NCBI RefSeq assembly: GCF_015278125.1
Contig: NZ_JADILO010000028.1
Location: 1 to 64,000, forward strand
Direction: 5' to 3'
DNA length: 64,000 nt
Source of the DNA: Vibrio fluminensis
GTDB taxonomy: Bacteria > Pseudomonadota > Gammaproteobacteria > Enterobacterales > Vibrionaceae
Shown here in pieces: positions 8,632 through 17,353 of the stretch. The position numbers were made by a program, and so were the translations under genes. The notes under the pieces are model-generated. The model ran no database searches. It worked only from the letters and a program-made list of their open reading frames with translations, and had not been told where the DNA came from. Position 1 is the stretch's first letter, and each line of letters begins with the position of its first letter.

Positions 8632-8701
8632 CTAAGGCCTACAGGCCACTCGAATGTTTAACACCCTCCGACGTTAAACAGACAACTGAGGTAGGCCTTA
8701 G
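8632..8701 (+). promoter_or_regulatory. Nested inverted repeat in the chb operon leader
   Basis: An outer perfect 11-bp pair (CTAAGGCCTAC 8632-8642 and GTAGGCCTTAG 8691-8701) encloses an inner perfect 7-bp pair (GTTTAAC 8656-8662 and GTTAAAC 8673-8679). It could fold as a long RNA hairpin about 70 bases before the start codon, or act as DNA operators. No T-run follows, so it is not a simple terminator. Confidence 0.6.
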
Positions 8702-8768
8702 AGAGTGTTCATCAATTGATAACATTCATATCCATTAGTGAAATGAAAGCAAATAGTAAGGAACAGCT

Positions 8769-10451
8769 ATGCTTGCCAACATTAAAAAAACTGCACTAGC
8801 AACAGCGATTATCGCAACTGCAACTACTGGCTTTGCTTCAGTAGCAACTGCTGCAGAAAAAAATGAACTAACGATCCACCCTAAAGAGTTCACGACTTTT
8901 GTTCGTAACTTCAACCCATACCTAGGTGCAACAAACTTGCACACTACAACGGACTTCCTATACGAGCCGCTAGTAGTGTTCAATGAAATGCAAGGTAACA
9001 CGCCAGTATTTCGTCTAGCAGAGAACTACACTATTGCTGACGACCTACTAAGTGTTGTATTTGATATCCGTAAAGGTGTGAAATGGTCTGACGGTGAGAA
9101 GTTTGACGCGGATGACGTTATCTACTCATTCAACCTAGTTAAAGAGAAGCCAGAACTAGACCAAAGCGGTATCAATTCATGGGTATCTAGCGTTGAGAAG
9201 CTGAACGACTACCAAGTTAAGTTCAACATCAAAGAAGCAAACTCAAACGCAGCTTACGAAATCGTAAAAGTTCCAGTAGTGCCTGAGCACGTATGGAGCA
9301 AGGTAGAAGATCCTTCAACCTTTACGAACGAAAACCCAGTTGGTAGCGGTCCGTTCACTGAAATTGCTACATTTACACCGCAACTTTATGTTCAGTGTGA
9401 AAACCCGAACTACTGGGATGCAGACAACCTAGACGTTGACTGTCTACGTGTTCCTCAAATCGCAAACAACGACCAATTCCTTGGTAAAGTTGTAAACGGT
9501 GAGATGGACTGGACTTCTTCATTCATTCCTGACATCGACCGCACTTACGCGGCTGCGAGCCCTAACCACCAGTACTGGTACCCGCCAGCAGGTACGCAAG
9601 CATTTGTGGTAAACTTCAAGCACCCAGATGCAGTGAAGAACGAAGCGCTAACTAACGTTGACTTCCGTCGTGCGTTCTCTATGGCTCTTGACCGTCAAAC
9701 TATTATCGACATCGCATTCTACGGCGGCGGTACAGTGAATGACTTCGCATCAGGTCTAGGTTACGCATTTAAGACTTGGTCAGACGAAGAGACTCACAAC
9801 AAGTACAAAGGTTACAACACGTACAACGTTGAAGGTGCTAAAGCGCTACTAGCGAAAGCGGGCTTTAAAGATGTAAACAAAGATGGTTTTGTTGACACTC
9901 CATCTGGTAAGTCTTTCGAGCTTCTAATTCAATCACCAAATGGTTGGACAGACTTCAACAACACAGTTCAACTTGCAGTTGAGCAACTAGCTGAAGTAGG
10001 CATCAAAGCAAAAGCACGTACTCCAGACTTCTCTGTGTACAACCAAGCTATGCTTGAAGCAACGTACGACGTAGCGTACACCAACTACTTCCACGGTGCA
10101 GATCCACACTTGTACTGGAACAGTGGTTACAACTCAAGCCTTCAGTCTGGCGACGGTATGCCACGTTTCGCACTGCACTACTACAAAAATGCAGAGCTAG
10201 ACAAGCTACTGAACAGCTTCTACAAGACTGCTGATAAGAAAGAACAGCTAGATATCGCACACGGTATCCAAGCTATCATCGCAGCTGACCAAGTAACGAT
10301 CCCTGTAATGTCTGGCGCATACATGTTCCAGTACAACACAACTCGCTTTACTGGTTGGTGGAACGAAGAAAATCCTCAAGGCCGTCCAAACATTTGGGCT
10401 GGTATCCCTGAGCGTCTACTACACGTACTGGACCTAAAACCAGTTAAGTAA
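8769..10451 (+). CDS. cbp: Periplasmic chitooligosaccharide-binding protein (Cbp; SBP family 5)
   Basis: Binds chitin oligosaccharides in the periplasm, hands them to the ABC importer encoded downstream, and in V. cholerae also represses ChiS when unliganded. The 560 residues start with a signal peptide (LANIKK, a hydrophobic stretch, then a probable cut after ASVATAA near residue 29). The rest has the OppA/DppA-type family 5 fold, for example the VVFDIRKGVKWSDGEKFDADDVIYSF segment. AAGGA sits about seven bases before ATG 8769. First gene of the operon. Family 5 proteins usually bind peptides; the sugar assignment rests on the operon. Confidence 0.93.
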   Translation: MLANIKKTALATAIIATATTGFASVATAAEKNELTIHPKEFTTFVRNFNPYLGATNLHTTTDFLYEPLVVFNEMQGNTPVFRLAENYTIADDLLSVVFDIRKGVKWSDGEKFDADDVIYSFNLVKEKPELDQSGINSWVSSVEKLNDYQVKFNIKEANSNAAYEIVKVPVVPEHVWSKVEDPSTFTNENPVGSGPFTEIATFTPQLYVQCENPNYWDADNLDVDCLRVPQIANNDQFLGKVVNGEMDWTSSFIPDIDRTYAAASPNHQYWYPPAGTQAFVVNFKHPDAVKNEALTNVDFRRAFSMALDRQTIIDIAFYGGGTVNDFASGLGYAFKTWSDEETHNKYKGYNTYNVEGAKALLAKAGFKDVNKDGFVDTPSGKSFELLIQSPNGWTDFNNTVQLAVEQLAEVGIKAKARTPDFSVYNQAMLEATYDVAYTNYFHGADPHLYWNSGYNSSLQSGDGMPRFALHYYKNAELDKLLNSFYKTADKKEQLDIAHGIQAIIAADQVTIPVMSGAYMFQYNTTRFTGWWNEENPQGRPNIWAGIPERLLHVLDLKPVK

Positions 10452-10462
10452 TAGGCAATCTT

Positions 10463-10485
10463 GCGGCGCACTTCCTGTGCGTCGC
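10463..10485 (+). other. Intercistronic hairpin after the binding-protein gene
   Basis: GCGGCGCAC (10463-10471) and GTGCGTCGC (10477-10485) form a 9-bp stem with one G-U pair and a 5-base loop. It is not followed by a T-run. Such stems often protect the upstream message so that the binding protein is made in excess over the membrane components. The remaining 138 bases to the next gene hold no gene. Confidence 0.65.
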
Positions 10486-10623
10486 ATATTCCCCCTCCCT
10501 TCCTACTAGCAAAGAAAGGTATGGCGCCAAGCGTCAGGGGATTATTACGCTCAAATTTGTAGTTTCGCGCTGAGCGACCTGACACCAGGAACAGGGAAAA
10601 TCTGGGTGAGTAAGGTGTAAGTT

Positions 10624-11610
10624 ATGGGTTATTTTTTAAGACGTTTGTCATTTTATTTTGTCGCTCTTTTGGTTGCGGCAACTTTGAACTTTATTATTCC
10701 GCGAGCAATGCCTGGTGACCCAGTTACCATGATGTTTGCTAACGCTTCTGTTCAGGTAACACCTGAACGTATCGCAGCAATGAAAGAGCTTTTAGGTTTC
10801 GTCGATGGCGGCCTGCTGGTTCAATATGTTGCTTACATGAAAAACATTCTTAGCTGGGAATTGGGTACATCAATCCAGTTCTATCCGCTATCTGTGAATA
10901 CATTACTAGGTGGCGCATTTGGCTGGTCACTATTCCTAGCCGGTACCGCTGTAATTCTATCTTTCTCTTTAGGCTCAATTCTAGGTATCTATGCAGCTTG
11001 GAAACGCGGTAGTAAGTACGATGCGTTTATTACTCCAGGTATGCTAGTAATCCAAGCGGTACCGCAAGTAGTAATTGCGATGATCGCTCTATTTACGTTC
11101 GCTATCGGACTAAAGTGGTTCCCAACGGGTTACGCATATACTGCTGGTACTTCTCCAGATTGGACGAGTTGGGCATTCATTAAAGACGTTGCTTATCACG
11201 CTGTTCTTCCTCTTTTCTGTGCAACCGTTGTTCAGATCGGTGGCTTCCTAGTTAACATGCGTAACAACATGATTAACCTTCTTGCTGAAGACTACATCAC
11301 TATGGCAAAAGGTAAGGGCCTCAACGAGAAACGTATCGTATTCAATTACGCAGCACGTAACGCGATGCTACCAAGCGTGACCGCCCTTTCAATGGCACTC
11401 GGTATGGCGATTGGTGGTCAGCTAATCATCGAAATTATCTTCAACTATCCAGGTCTTGGTTCTGTCCTATTTAACGCGATCAAAGCGCGTGATTACCAAG
11501 TTCTCCAAGGTCAGCTACTTATCATGACTCTGTTCATGCTGTTCTTTAACCTTCTAGCTGACATGCTTTATGTTGTTCTTGATCCTCGCCTACGCAAGGG
11601 AGGCAAATAA
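10624..11610 (+). CDS. Chitooligosaccharide ABC transporter permease 1 (DppB/OppB type)
   Basis: Inner-membrane subunit of the importer. The 328 residues contain about six hydrophobic segments, beginning with an N-terminal helix (about 8-28) and the IPRAMPGDPVTMMFA segment seen in DppB-like proteins. The cytoplasmic EAA-type loop reads AKGKGLNEKRIVFNYAARNAMLP (about 230-250). It matches the second gene of the V. cholerae chb operon. The gene lies 172 bases after cbp and only two bases before the next permease, with which it is translationally coupled. The substrate is inferred from the operon. Confidence 0.9.
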   Translation: MGYFLRRLSFYFVALLVAATLNFIIPRAMPGDPVTMMFANASVQVTPERIAAMKELLGFVDGGLLVQYVAYMKNILSWELGTSIQFYPLSVNTLLGGAFGWSLFLAGTAVILSFSLGSILGIYAAWKRGSKYDAFITPGMLVIQAVPQVVIAMIALFTFAIGLKWFPTGYAYTAGTSPDWTSWAFIKDVAYHAVLPLFCATVVQIGGFLVNMRNNMINLLAEDYITMAKGKGLNEKRIVFNYAARNAMLPSVTALSMALGMAIGGQLIIEIIFNYPGLGSVLFNAIKARDYQVLQGQLLIMTLFMLFFNLLADMLYVVLDPRLRKGGK

Positions 11611-11612
11611 TT

Positions 11613-12638
11613 ATGAAAGGTTTCCTAAAACTCGTTGTCGGTAACCCGATGGCCCTGGTAGGTAGCATTATCCTAGCTTGCTTTTTATTTATCGCACTAT
11701 TTGCACCTATGCTAGCTAAGCATGCGCCAGATAAACGCACGGGTAACCCCCATGAATACCCGTCTATCGTCGTAAAATCTGCGCAAGCTAATCCTGATGG
11801 CTGGATCGCACAAAACTTAGCTGATGATCGTCGCACGTTGATCATGTCTAAGAAAGCGGATCACGTTATGGGTACAAGCCGTATGGGTCGTGACATTTGG
11901 TCACAATTTGTCCACGGTGCTCGAGTGTCACTTGCGGTTGGTTTTGGTGCAGGTATTACGGTTTGTTTCCTAGCCACAGTGATCGGTATTTCTGCTGGTT
12001 ACTTTGGAGGCCGCATCGATGACACGCTGACAGCTGCGATGAACATCATGTTGGTTATCCCTCAATATCCTCTGTTGTTTGTACTGGCCGCCTTTATCGG
12101 TGAGGCAGGCCCACTGACAATTGCCCTCATTATCGGTTTTACCGCCTGGGCATGGGGCGCTCGTGTAATACGCTCTCAAACCATGGCTTTGCGTGAAAAA
12201 GAGTTTGTTAAAGCAGCGGAAGTATTGGGTGAGTCTTCATGGCGCATTATCTTCGTTGAGATTCTACCGAACCTTATCCCTATCGTGGGCGCAAGCTTCA
12301 TCGGTTCAGTCATGTACGCAATCATGATGGAAGCGACTATCTCGTTCCTAGGTCTAGGCGACCCGAATACCGTAAGTTGGGGCATCATGTTGTACAACGT
12401 TCAGACATCATCATCAATGCTCATTGGCGCTTGGTGGGAACTTCTGGCTCCATGTTCAGCATTAATCCTACTGATGACAGGTCTAGCACTACTCAACTTC
12501 GCGGTAGATGAAATTGCCAACCCGCAACTTCGTTCACACAAAGGCATGAAGCGTTGGAAGAAACTTGCAGCGCAAGAGAAGAAAGCACGCGAGCCTGAAC
12601 TACCACCACAAAATGCACTTTGGAGCGGAGATAAATAA
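11613..12638 (+). CDS. Chitooligosaccharide ABC transporter permease 2 (DppC/OppC type)
   Basis: Second membrane subunit, 341 residues. It has an N-terminal helix (about 14-32), a long periplasmic segment, then five helices. The EAA loop is visible as AAEVLGESSWRIIFVEILPNLIP (about 195-218), followed by the family's EATISFLGLGDPNTVSWGIML segment. GGGAGG lies just before ATG 11613, inside the end of permease 1. The charged C-terminal tail (KGMKRWKKLAAQEKKARE) is cytoplasmic. It pairs with permease 1 as in dipeptide-type importers. Confidence 0.9.
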   Translation: MKGFLKLVVGNPMALVGSIILACFLFIALFAPMLAKHAPDKRTGNPHEYPSIVVKSAQANPDGWIAQNLADDRRTLIMSKKADHVMGTSRMGRDIWSQFVHGARVSLAVGFGAGITVCFLATVIGISAGYFGGRIDDTLTAAMNIMLVIPQYPLLFVLAAFIGEAGPLTIALIIGFTAWAWGARVIRSQTMALREKEFVKAAEVLGESSWRIIFVEILPNLIPIVGASFIGSVMYAIMMEATISFLGLGDPNTVSWGIMLYNVQTSSSMLIGAWWELLAPCSALILLMTGLALLNFAVDEIANPQLRSHKGMKRWKKLAAQEKKAREPELPPQNALWSGDK

Positions 12639-12640
12639 CC

Positions 12641-13624
12641 ATGACAGCACCACTAATTTCTATCCGCAACCTATGTGTTGACTACATTACAGCCTCGGGC
12701 GATGTCCGAGCTTGTAACAACGTTAGCTTTGACATTGCTCCAGGTGAGGTATTCGGCCTTGCTGGTGAGTCTGGATGTGGTAAATCAACCGTTGCTTTCT
12801 CACTAATGCGCCTTCATAAGCCGCCTGCGTTTATCACTGGTGGTGAGGTAATCTTCAATGGCGAGAATATCTTAGAGTACAGCGATGAGCGTATGCAGTC
12901 ATTCCGTTGGAGTGAGATGTCGATGGTTTTCCAAAGTGCGATGAACGCGCTAAATCCAGTGCTAACCATGGAAGATCAGTTCTGTGACGTAATAATGCGC
13001 CACACCAACATGACTCGTGATCAAGCTCGTAAGCGTGCAGAAGGTTTACTGGAAATTGTTGATATTCACCCTAGTCGCCTCACTGACTACCCTCACCAGT
13101 TTTCTGGAGGCATGCGTCAGCGTCTTGTGATTGCAATTGCCTTAGCATTAAACCCGAAAATGATCATCATGGATGAACCAACGACAGCACTTGATGTAGT
13201 GGTTCAACGTGAAATTCTACAAAAGATTTATGCACTAAAAGAAGAGTTCGGTTTCTCAATTCTATTTATTACTCATGACTTATCTTTAATGGTCGAGTTC
13301 TCAGATCGAATTGGCATCATGTACTCAGGTGAATTGATCGAAGTTGCTCCATCGAAAGAAATTTTAACTAGCCCATACCACCCTTATACCAAAGGTTTGG
13401 GTAGCTCATTCCCTCCGCTAACCGGACCAAAAACGAAGCTAACTGGTATTCCTGGTAACCCATTGAACTTACTAGAAGTACCTCAAGGCTGTCGTTTCCA
13501 AGCCCGTTGTGACCGAGTGCATGATAAATGTACGCAGGTTGAAACTAAGCTGAGACAAATCGAGCCAAATCGCTTCTCTAACTGCCATCTTTACGGTGAG
13601 CCAATTGCCCAGACCAAGATCTAG
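12641..13624 (+). CDS. Chitooligosaccharide ABC transporter ATP-binding protein 1 (DppD type)
   Basis: Cytoplasmic ATPase of the importer, 327 residues. Visible motifs are Walker A GESGCGKST (about 43-51), signature FSGGMRQRLVIA, Walker B MIIMDEPTTALD and the H-loop ITHDLS. The C-terminal part carries the oligopeptide-transporter domain with a CRFQARCDRVHDKC cysteine cluster; in some relatives similar cysteines bind an Fe-S cluster. It starts two bases after permease 2 and lies 41 bases before its partner ATPase. Confidence 0.92.
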   Translation: MTAPLISIRNLCVDYITASGDVRACNNVSFDIAPGEVFGLAGESGCGKSTVAFSLMRLHKPPAFITGGEVIFNGENILEYSDERMQSFRWSEMSMVFQSAMNALNPVLTMEDQFCDVIMRHTNMTRDQARKRAEGLLEIVDIHPSRLTDYPHQFSGGMRQRLVIAIALALNPKMIIMDEPTTALDVVVQREILQKIYALKEEFGFSILFITHDLSLMVEFSDRIGIMYSGELIEVAPSKEILTSPYHPYTKGLGSSFPPLTGPKTKLTGIPGNPLNLLEVPQGCRFQARCDRVHDKCTQVETKLRQIEPNRFSNCHLYGEPIAQTKI

Positions 13625-13665
13625 CAATGTAAAAAAGCACAAAAATAAAATTTCTGGAGACAATT

Positions 13666-14661
13666 ATGAGCAAAGAATTCGGTGAACTACTGGTAGAAGG
13701 AAGAAATCTCGTTAAAGATTTCCCTATCAGCAGTAATGCCCTAAAACAACCAATGATGCGTGCTATCAATGATGTGTCATTCAAAATGTACAAAAGTCGT
13801 GGTCTGGCTGTGGTAGGTGAATCTGGTTCAGGCAAATCCACTACGGCAAAAATGATCGCAAAAATGTACGCGCCAACCTCAGGTACGATCGAGTACAAAG
13901 GGCGCGATATTATGGACATCAAATCTCGCAGCGACCTAATGCACTACCGTGAAGGTGTGCAAATGGTGTGGCAAGACCCGTTTGGATCTCTAAATCCAAC
14001 GCACAACATTTTCCATCATATTGCACGTCCTTTGTTGATCCATAAAAAAGTACAACCGGGCAACAAGAAAGAGCTAGAAGAGCGCGTATACGATCTACTA
14101 GAACAAGTGGGTTTGATCCCACCAAAAGCGACTGCTGAGAAGTTCCCTCATCAGTTATCAGGCGGTCAACGCCAGCGTGTTAACCTCGCTCGCAACATTG
14201 CTGTTGGTGCTGAGGTTGTACTCGCGGACGAACCAACTTCAATGCTAGATGTATCTATCCGAGCGGGTGTACTAAACCTGATGGAAGAGATGAAGTTTGA
14301 GAAACAGATGTCTCTACTTTACATCACGCATGATATTGCGACCGCTCGTTACATTGCTGAAGATTTGGCGGTTATGTATGTCGGCCATATGGTTGAGTGG
14401 GGAGATACTGAAGAGATCATTCACGATCCTCAACATCCATATACTCAGCTGCTCGTTTCTGCAGTACCAGATCCAAGTAAGTCCATTCACGAAAAATTGA
14501 AAGGGAACAAAGGGGAAATCCCGCTTTGGACACCGAATTCGGTTGGTTGTCCTTTTGCAGGTCGCTGTACACATGTGACGGATAAGTGTCGTGAGCGCCT
14601 TCCAAGCGTCACGCAATTATCAGAGAACCACTTTGTACGCTGTTACCTCTACGAAGATTAA
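13666..14661 (+). CDS. Chitooligosaccharide ABC transporter ATP-binding protein 2 (DppF type)
   Basis: Second ATPase, 331 residues, forming a heterodimer with the preceding one. Motifs: Walker A GESGSGKST, signature LSGGQRQRVNLA, Walker B VVLADEPTSMLD and the H-loop ITHDIATARY. The C-terminal segment has CPFAGRCTHVTDKC, the same four-cysteine pattern as its partner. Ribosome site TGGAG lies about eight bases before ATG 13666. Downstream, 80 bases separate it from the GH9 gene with no clear terminator, consistent with one long operon. Confidence 0.92.
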   Translation: MSKEFGELLVEGRNLVKDFPISSNALKQPMMRAINDVSFKMYKSRGLAVVGESGSGKSTTAKMIAKMYAPTSGTIEYKGRDIMDIKSRSDLMHYREGVQMVWQDPFGSLNPTHNIFHHIARPLLIHKKVQPGNKKELEERVYDLLEQVGLIPPKATAEKFPHQLSGGQRQRVNLARNIAVGAEVVLADEPTSMLDVSIRAGVLNLMEEMKFEKQMSLLYITHDIATARYIAEDLAVMYVGHMVEWGDTEEIIHDPQHPYTQLLVSAVPDPSKSIHEKLKGNKGEIPLWTPNSVGCPFAGRCTHVTDKCRERLPSVTQLSENHFVRCYLYED

Positions 14662-14741
14662 CCCTAATAGAGCCAAGAGCAAAGACTCTTGGCTTTCACT
14701 CTCTTGATAGATGTTATTACAAATTTTTTGCGGAGACAGCA

Positions 14742-16460
14742 ATGCTGCTAGTTACTAACCACATTGGTTATGAATCCCTTGGGCCTAAACAGGCTGTATT
14801 GATGACGAGAAAGCCTCGCCTGTCTACTACCACTGCCTTACTGGTGTGTGCTGACAGTCATCAAACTGTTGCGTCCATAGAAGTCAATAAGGGCGGAAAA
14901 GTCGCACATTGGCACCAAGGGAATTTTTTTCGCATTGACTTCTCCGAGCATACAGAATTAGGGCGCTATTACTTGCGCTTTGACAATATTCGTTCTGAAA
15001 CATTTGAAATCGGTTGCGGTGTGCTAATGCAACGTACTTTTTCTGATGTCTTACATTATTTTAAATCACAACGCTGTGGCGGTATTTTTGACAAACAAGA
15101 TCAACAAGCACCTATTTTAGGCAGTGATCAAACGGCCGACGTACGTGGTGGTTGGTACGATGCATCTGGCGATGTGAGTAAATATCTCAGCCACCTATCC
15201 TACGCTAACTTTTTTAATCCTCAACAAACGCCAATGGTAGTTTGGAATATGTTGAAAGGCTTAGATCTCGTGGATGAAAACGAAAACTTCGCGAAGTTTT
15301 CCTCTGTCCGTTTAATTGAAGAAGCACTATTTGGCGCGGACTTCCTCGTTCGCATGTATAGCCAACAAGGTTTTTTCTACATGACCGTATTTGATAAATG
15401 GTCAAAAGATATCAAACAGCGTGAGATTTGTGCTTACGCAACCCAACAAGGTCATAAATCTGAAGATTACCAAGCAGGATTTAGACAAGGTGGTGGTATT
15501 TCAATCGCAGCATTAGCGAAAGCATCGAGTCTGAATCAAGATGGTGACTTCTCATCTGTTGACTATTTACGAGTGGCAGAAAGTGCGTATTGGCACCTAA
15601 CAGAATTTAACACTCAATATATCAATGACGGTGAAGAAAACATCATTGATGAATACTGTGCACTACTTGCCGCTGTTGAACTCTATCGAGTGACCAACAA
15701 CAATGACTATCTTGCTGAAAGTCGTCGATGGGCCAACCGCCTTGCTGCACGCCAACACTCAGATGAGACTCAAACGCATTACTGGTCTGCCAATCAAGAT
15801 GGAACTCGTCCGTACTTTCACGCCGCAGAAGCAGGCTTACCTGTTATCGCATTGTGTGAGTATCTCTCAATTGAGCAAGACTCTGCCGCGATCGATACTA
15901 TCACTCAAGTCGTTAACCAAGCGGTTGAATTTGAACTGACGATTACTCACCAAGTTGCAAATCCATTTGGCTACCCACGCCAATATGTCAAAGCGGTTAA
16001 CGGAGAGAAACGAGATGCATTTTTCGTGGCTCACGAAAATGAAACTGGCTATTGGTGGCAAGGGGAAAATGCTCGCCTCGGCTCCCTAGCGAGCATGGCA
16101 TTTATCGCTCAAGATTTCGTCTCCAATGAGGAGACAAAAAAACAACTTGTCACATTTGGACAAAACGCACTCAACTGGATTGTCGGTCACAATCCGTATG
16201 ATATGTGCATGTTAGATGGCTTTGGTCATAACAATCCTGATTACCTACCTAATTTAGGCTTTTTCAATGCCAAAGGTGGCGTTTGCAACGGTATTACAGG
16301 CGGTTTTGAGGATGAAGAAGACATCGCATTTAATCCACCTGAGCAGAAAGATGATATGTTGCAAAACTGGCGATGGGGTGAGCAATGGATCCCTCATGGA
16401 GCTTGGTATTTGCTCGCTATCATCAGTCAATATCATCATTTTGACAGCATAAAGGATTAA
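14742..16460 (+). CDS. Glycoside hydrolase family 9, predicted cytoplasmic exo-beta-glucosaminidase
   Basis: 572 residues with no signal peptide. An N-terminal Ig-like CelD_N domain (about 1-85, starting LLVTNHIGYESLGPKQAVLM) precedes the GH9 catalytic barrel, marked by GGWYDASGDVSKYLSHLS near 130-150, with the family's aspartates, and by NWIVGHNPYDMCMLDGFG near 485. Databases often label it endoglucanase. Homologues in Vibrionaceae chitin operons have been reported as exo-beta-D-glucosaminidases or broad beta-glucosidases, which suits removal of GlcN units from imported chitosan oligomers. RBS GGAG lies before ATG 14742. It is followed four bases later by gspK. Confidence 0.85.
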   Translation: MLLVTNHIGYESLGPKQAVLMTRKPRLSTTTALLVCADSHQTVASIEVNKGGKVAHWHQGNFFRIDFSEHTELGRYYLRFDNIRSETFEIGCGVLMQRTFSDVLHYFKSQRCGGIFDKQDQQAPILGSDQTADVRGGWYDASGDVSKYLSHLSYANFFNPQQTPMVVWNMLKGLDLVDENENFAKFSSVRLIEEALFGADFLVRMYSQQGFFYMTVFDKWSKDIKQREICAYATQQGHKSEDYQAGFRQGGGISIAALAKASSLNQDGDFSSVDYLRVAESAYWHLTEFNTQYINDGEENIIDEYCALLAAVELYRVTNNNDYLAESRRWANRLAARQHSDETQTHYWSANQDGTRPYFHAAEAGLPVIALCEYLSIEQDSAAIDTITQVVNQAVEFELTITHQVANPFGYPRQYVKAVNGEKRDAFFVAHENETGYWWQGENARLGSLASMAFIAQDFVSNEETKKQLVTFGQNALNWIVGHNPYDMCMLDGFGHNNPDYLPNLGFFNAKGGVCNGITGGFEDEEDIAFNPPEQKDDMLQNWRWGEQWIPHGAWYLLAIISQYHHFDSIKD

Positions 16461-16464
16461 TCTA

Positions 16465-17340
16465 ATGACTCTATACTACGTCGGTATCGATGGTGGCGGT
16501 ACCTCTTGTCGTGCACGTATCCGCGATGAAAATAATCAGCTCGTTGGTGAAGCCAAAAGTGGTAGCGCTAATATTATGCTTGGTTCAGAAATCGCAATGG
16601 CGGCAATCATTGAAGCCATTAATGCGGCAGCGAAACAAGCCAACCTCAGTCAGCAAGATTTTGGCAAGATGCACGTAGGGCTCGCGTTAGCCGGAGCCGA
16701 ACATAAAAACTCTTGGTTGGCTTTTATGGCACAACCGCACCCATTTGCCTCTATGGTACTCAATACTGATGCTTACGGTGCCTGTTTGGGCGCACACAAC
16801 GGTGGCGACGGTGCGATTATGATTGGCGGAACGGGCTCCTGTGGCATCTTACTTCAAGATGGTAAACAGCATGTCGTTGGTGGTAGAGAGTTTCCTATCT
16901 CTGACCAAGGTGGTGGCGCTGTTATGGGTCTGCGTCTGATTCAACAAGTGCTGCTTGCTTACGATGGTATTGTTGAAAAAACACCGTTGGCACAGCATGT
17001 ACTCAACCACTTTGATAACGATGTCGACGCAATCGTAGAGTGGTCAAAAGGGGCAATCCCTAAAGACTACGGTCAGTTTTCACCCGCAATTTTTGAGCTT
17101 GCCTATCAAGGTGATGCTCTCGCAATGTCGATGCTGCAGCAAACAGCACAAGATATCGAAATGTTTCTGATGGCTTTAAATCGCAAAGGAGCGACTCGAA
17201 TTTGTTTGATGGGCAGCATTGCAGAACGTATTAAAGAGTGGCTTTCACCACCGGTTCAAAAATGGATTGTCGAGCCTCAGTATGACGCGATTGAAGGCGC
17301 GCTCATGATGGCTGGTAAAACAGAGCATAATCTGTATTAA
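16465..17340 (+). CDS. gspK: Glucosamine kinase GspK (BadF/BadG family)
   Basis: Phosphorylates glucosamine released in the cytoplasm from chitosan oligomers. The 291 residues belong to the ASKHA fold: phosphate-1 motif GIDGGGTSCRARI at the N-terminus, NTDAYGACLGAHNGGDGAIMIGGTGS (about 98-123), and a late adenosine-type motif around CLMGSIAERI. The V. cholerae operon homologue was described as a glucosamine-specific kinase; N-acetylglucosamine kinases of the same family look similar, so the exact substrate is inferred from position. It starts four bases after the GH9 gene. Confidence 0.85.
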   Translation: MTLYYVGIDGGGTSCRARIRDENNQLVGEAKSGSANIMLGSEIAMAAIIEAINAAAKQANLSQQDFGKMHVGLALAGAEHKNSWLAFMAQPHPFASMVLNTDAYGACLGAHNGGDGAIMIGGTGSCGILLQDGKQHVVGGREFPISDQGGGAVMGLRLIQQVLLAYDGIVEKTPLAQHVLNHFDNDVDAIVEWSKGAIPKDYGQFSPAIFELAYQGDALAMSMLQQTAQDIEMFLMALNRKGATRICLMGSIAERIKEWLSPPVQKWIVEPQYDAIEGALMMAGKTEHNLY

Positions 17341-17353
17341 GGATTTGTAAAAT

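Larger units (their letters stand above)
8177..8768 (+). promoter_or_regulatory. chb operon upstream and leader region (about 590 bases)
   Basis: No protein gene is visible here. The region is AT-rich and holds the presumed promoter and a long 5' leader of the chitin operon. Two elements are listed separately: a pair of TTGACGT direct repeats (8548-8575) and a nested inverted repeat (8632-8701). A loose CRP-like match (AGTGA-N6-TCTCA near 8381-8396) is too weak to call. The ribosome site of the first gene, AAGGA, lies at about 8758-8762. In V. cholerae this intergenic region is the known target of ChiS; the mapping of sites here is inference. Confidence 0.6.
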
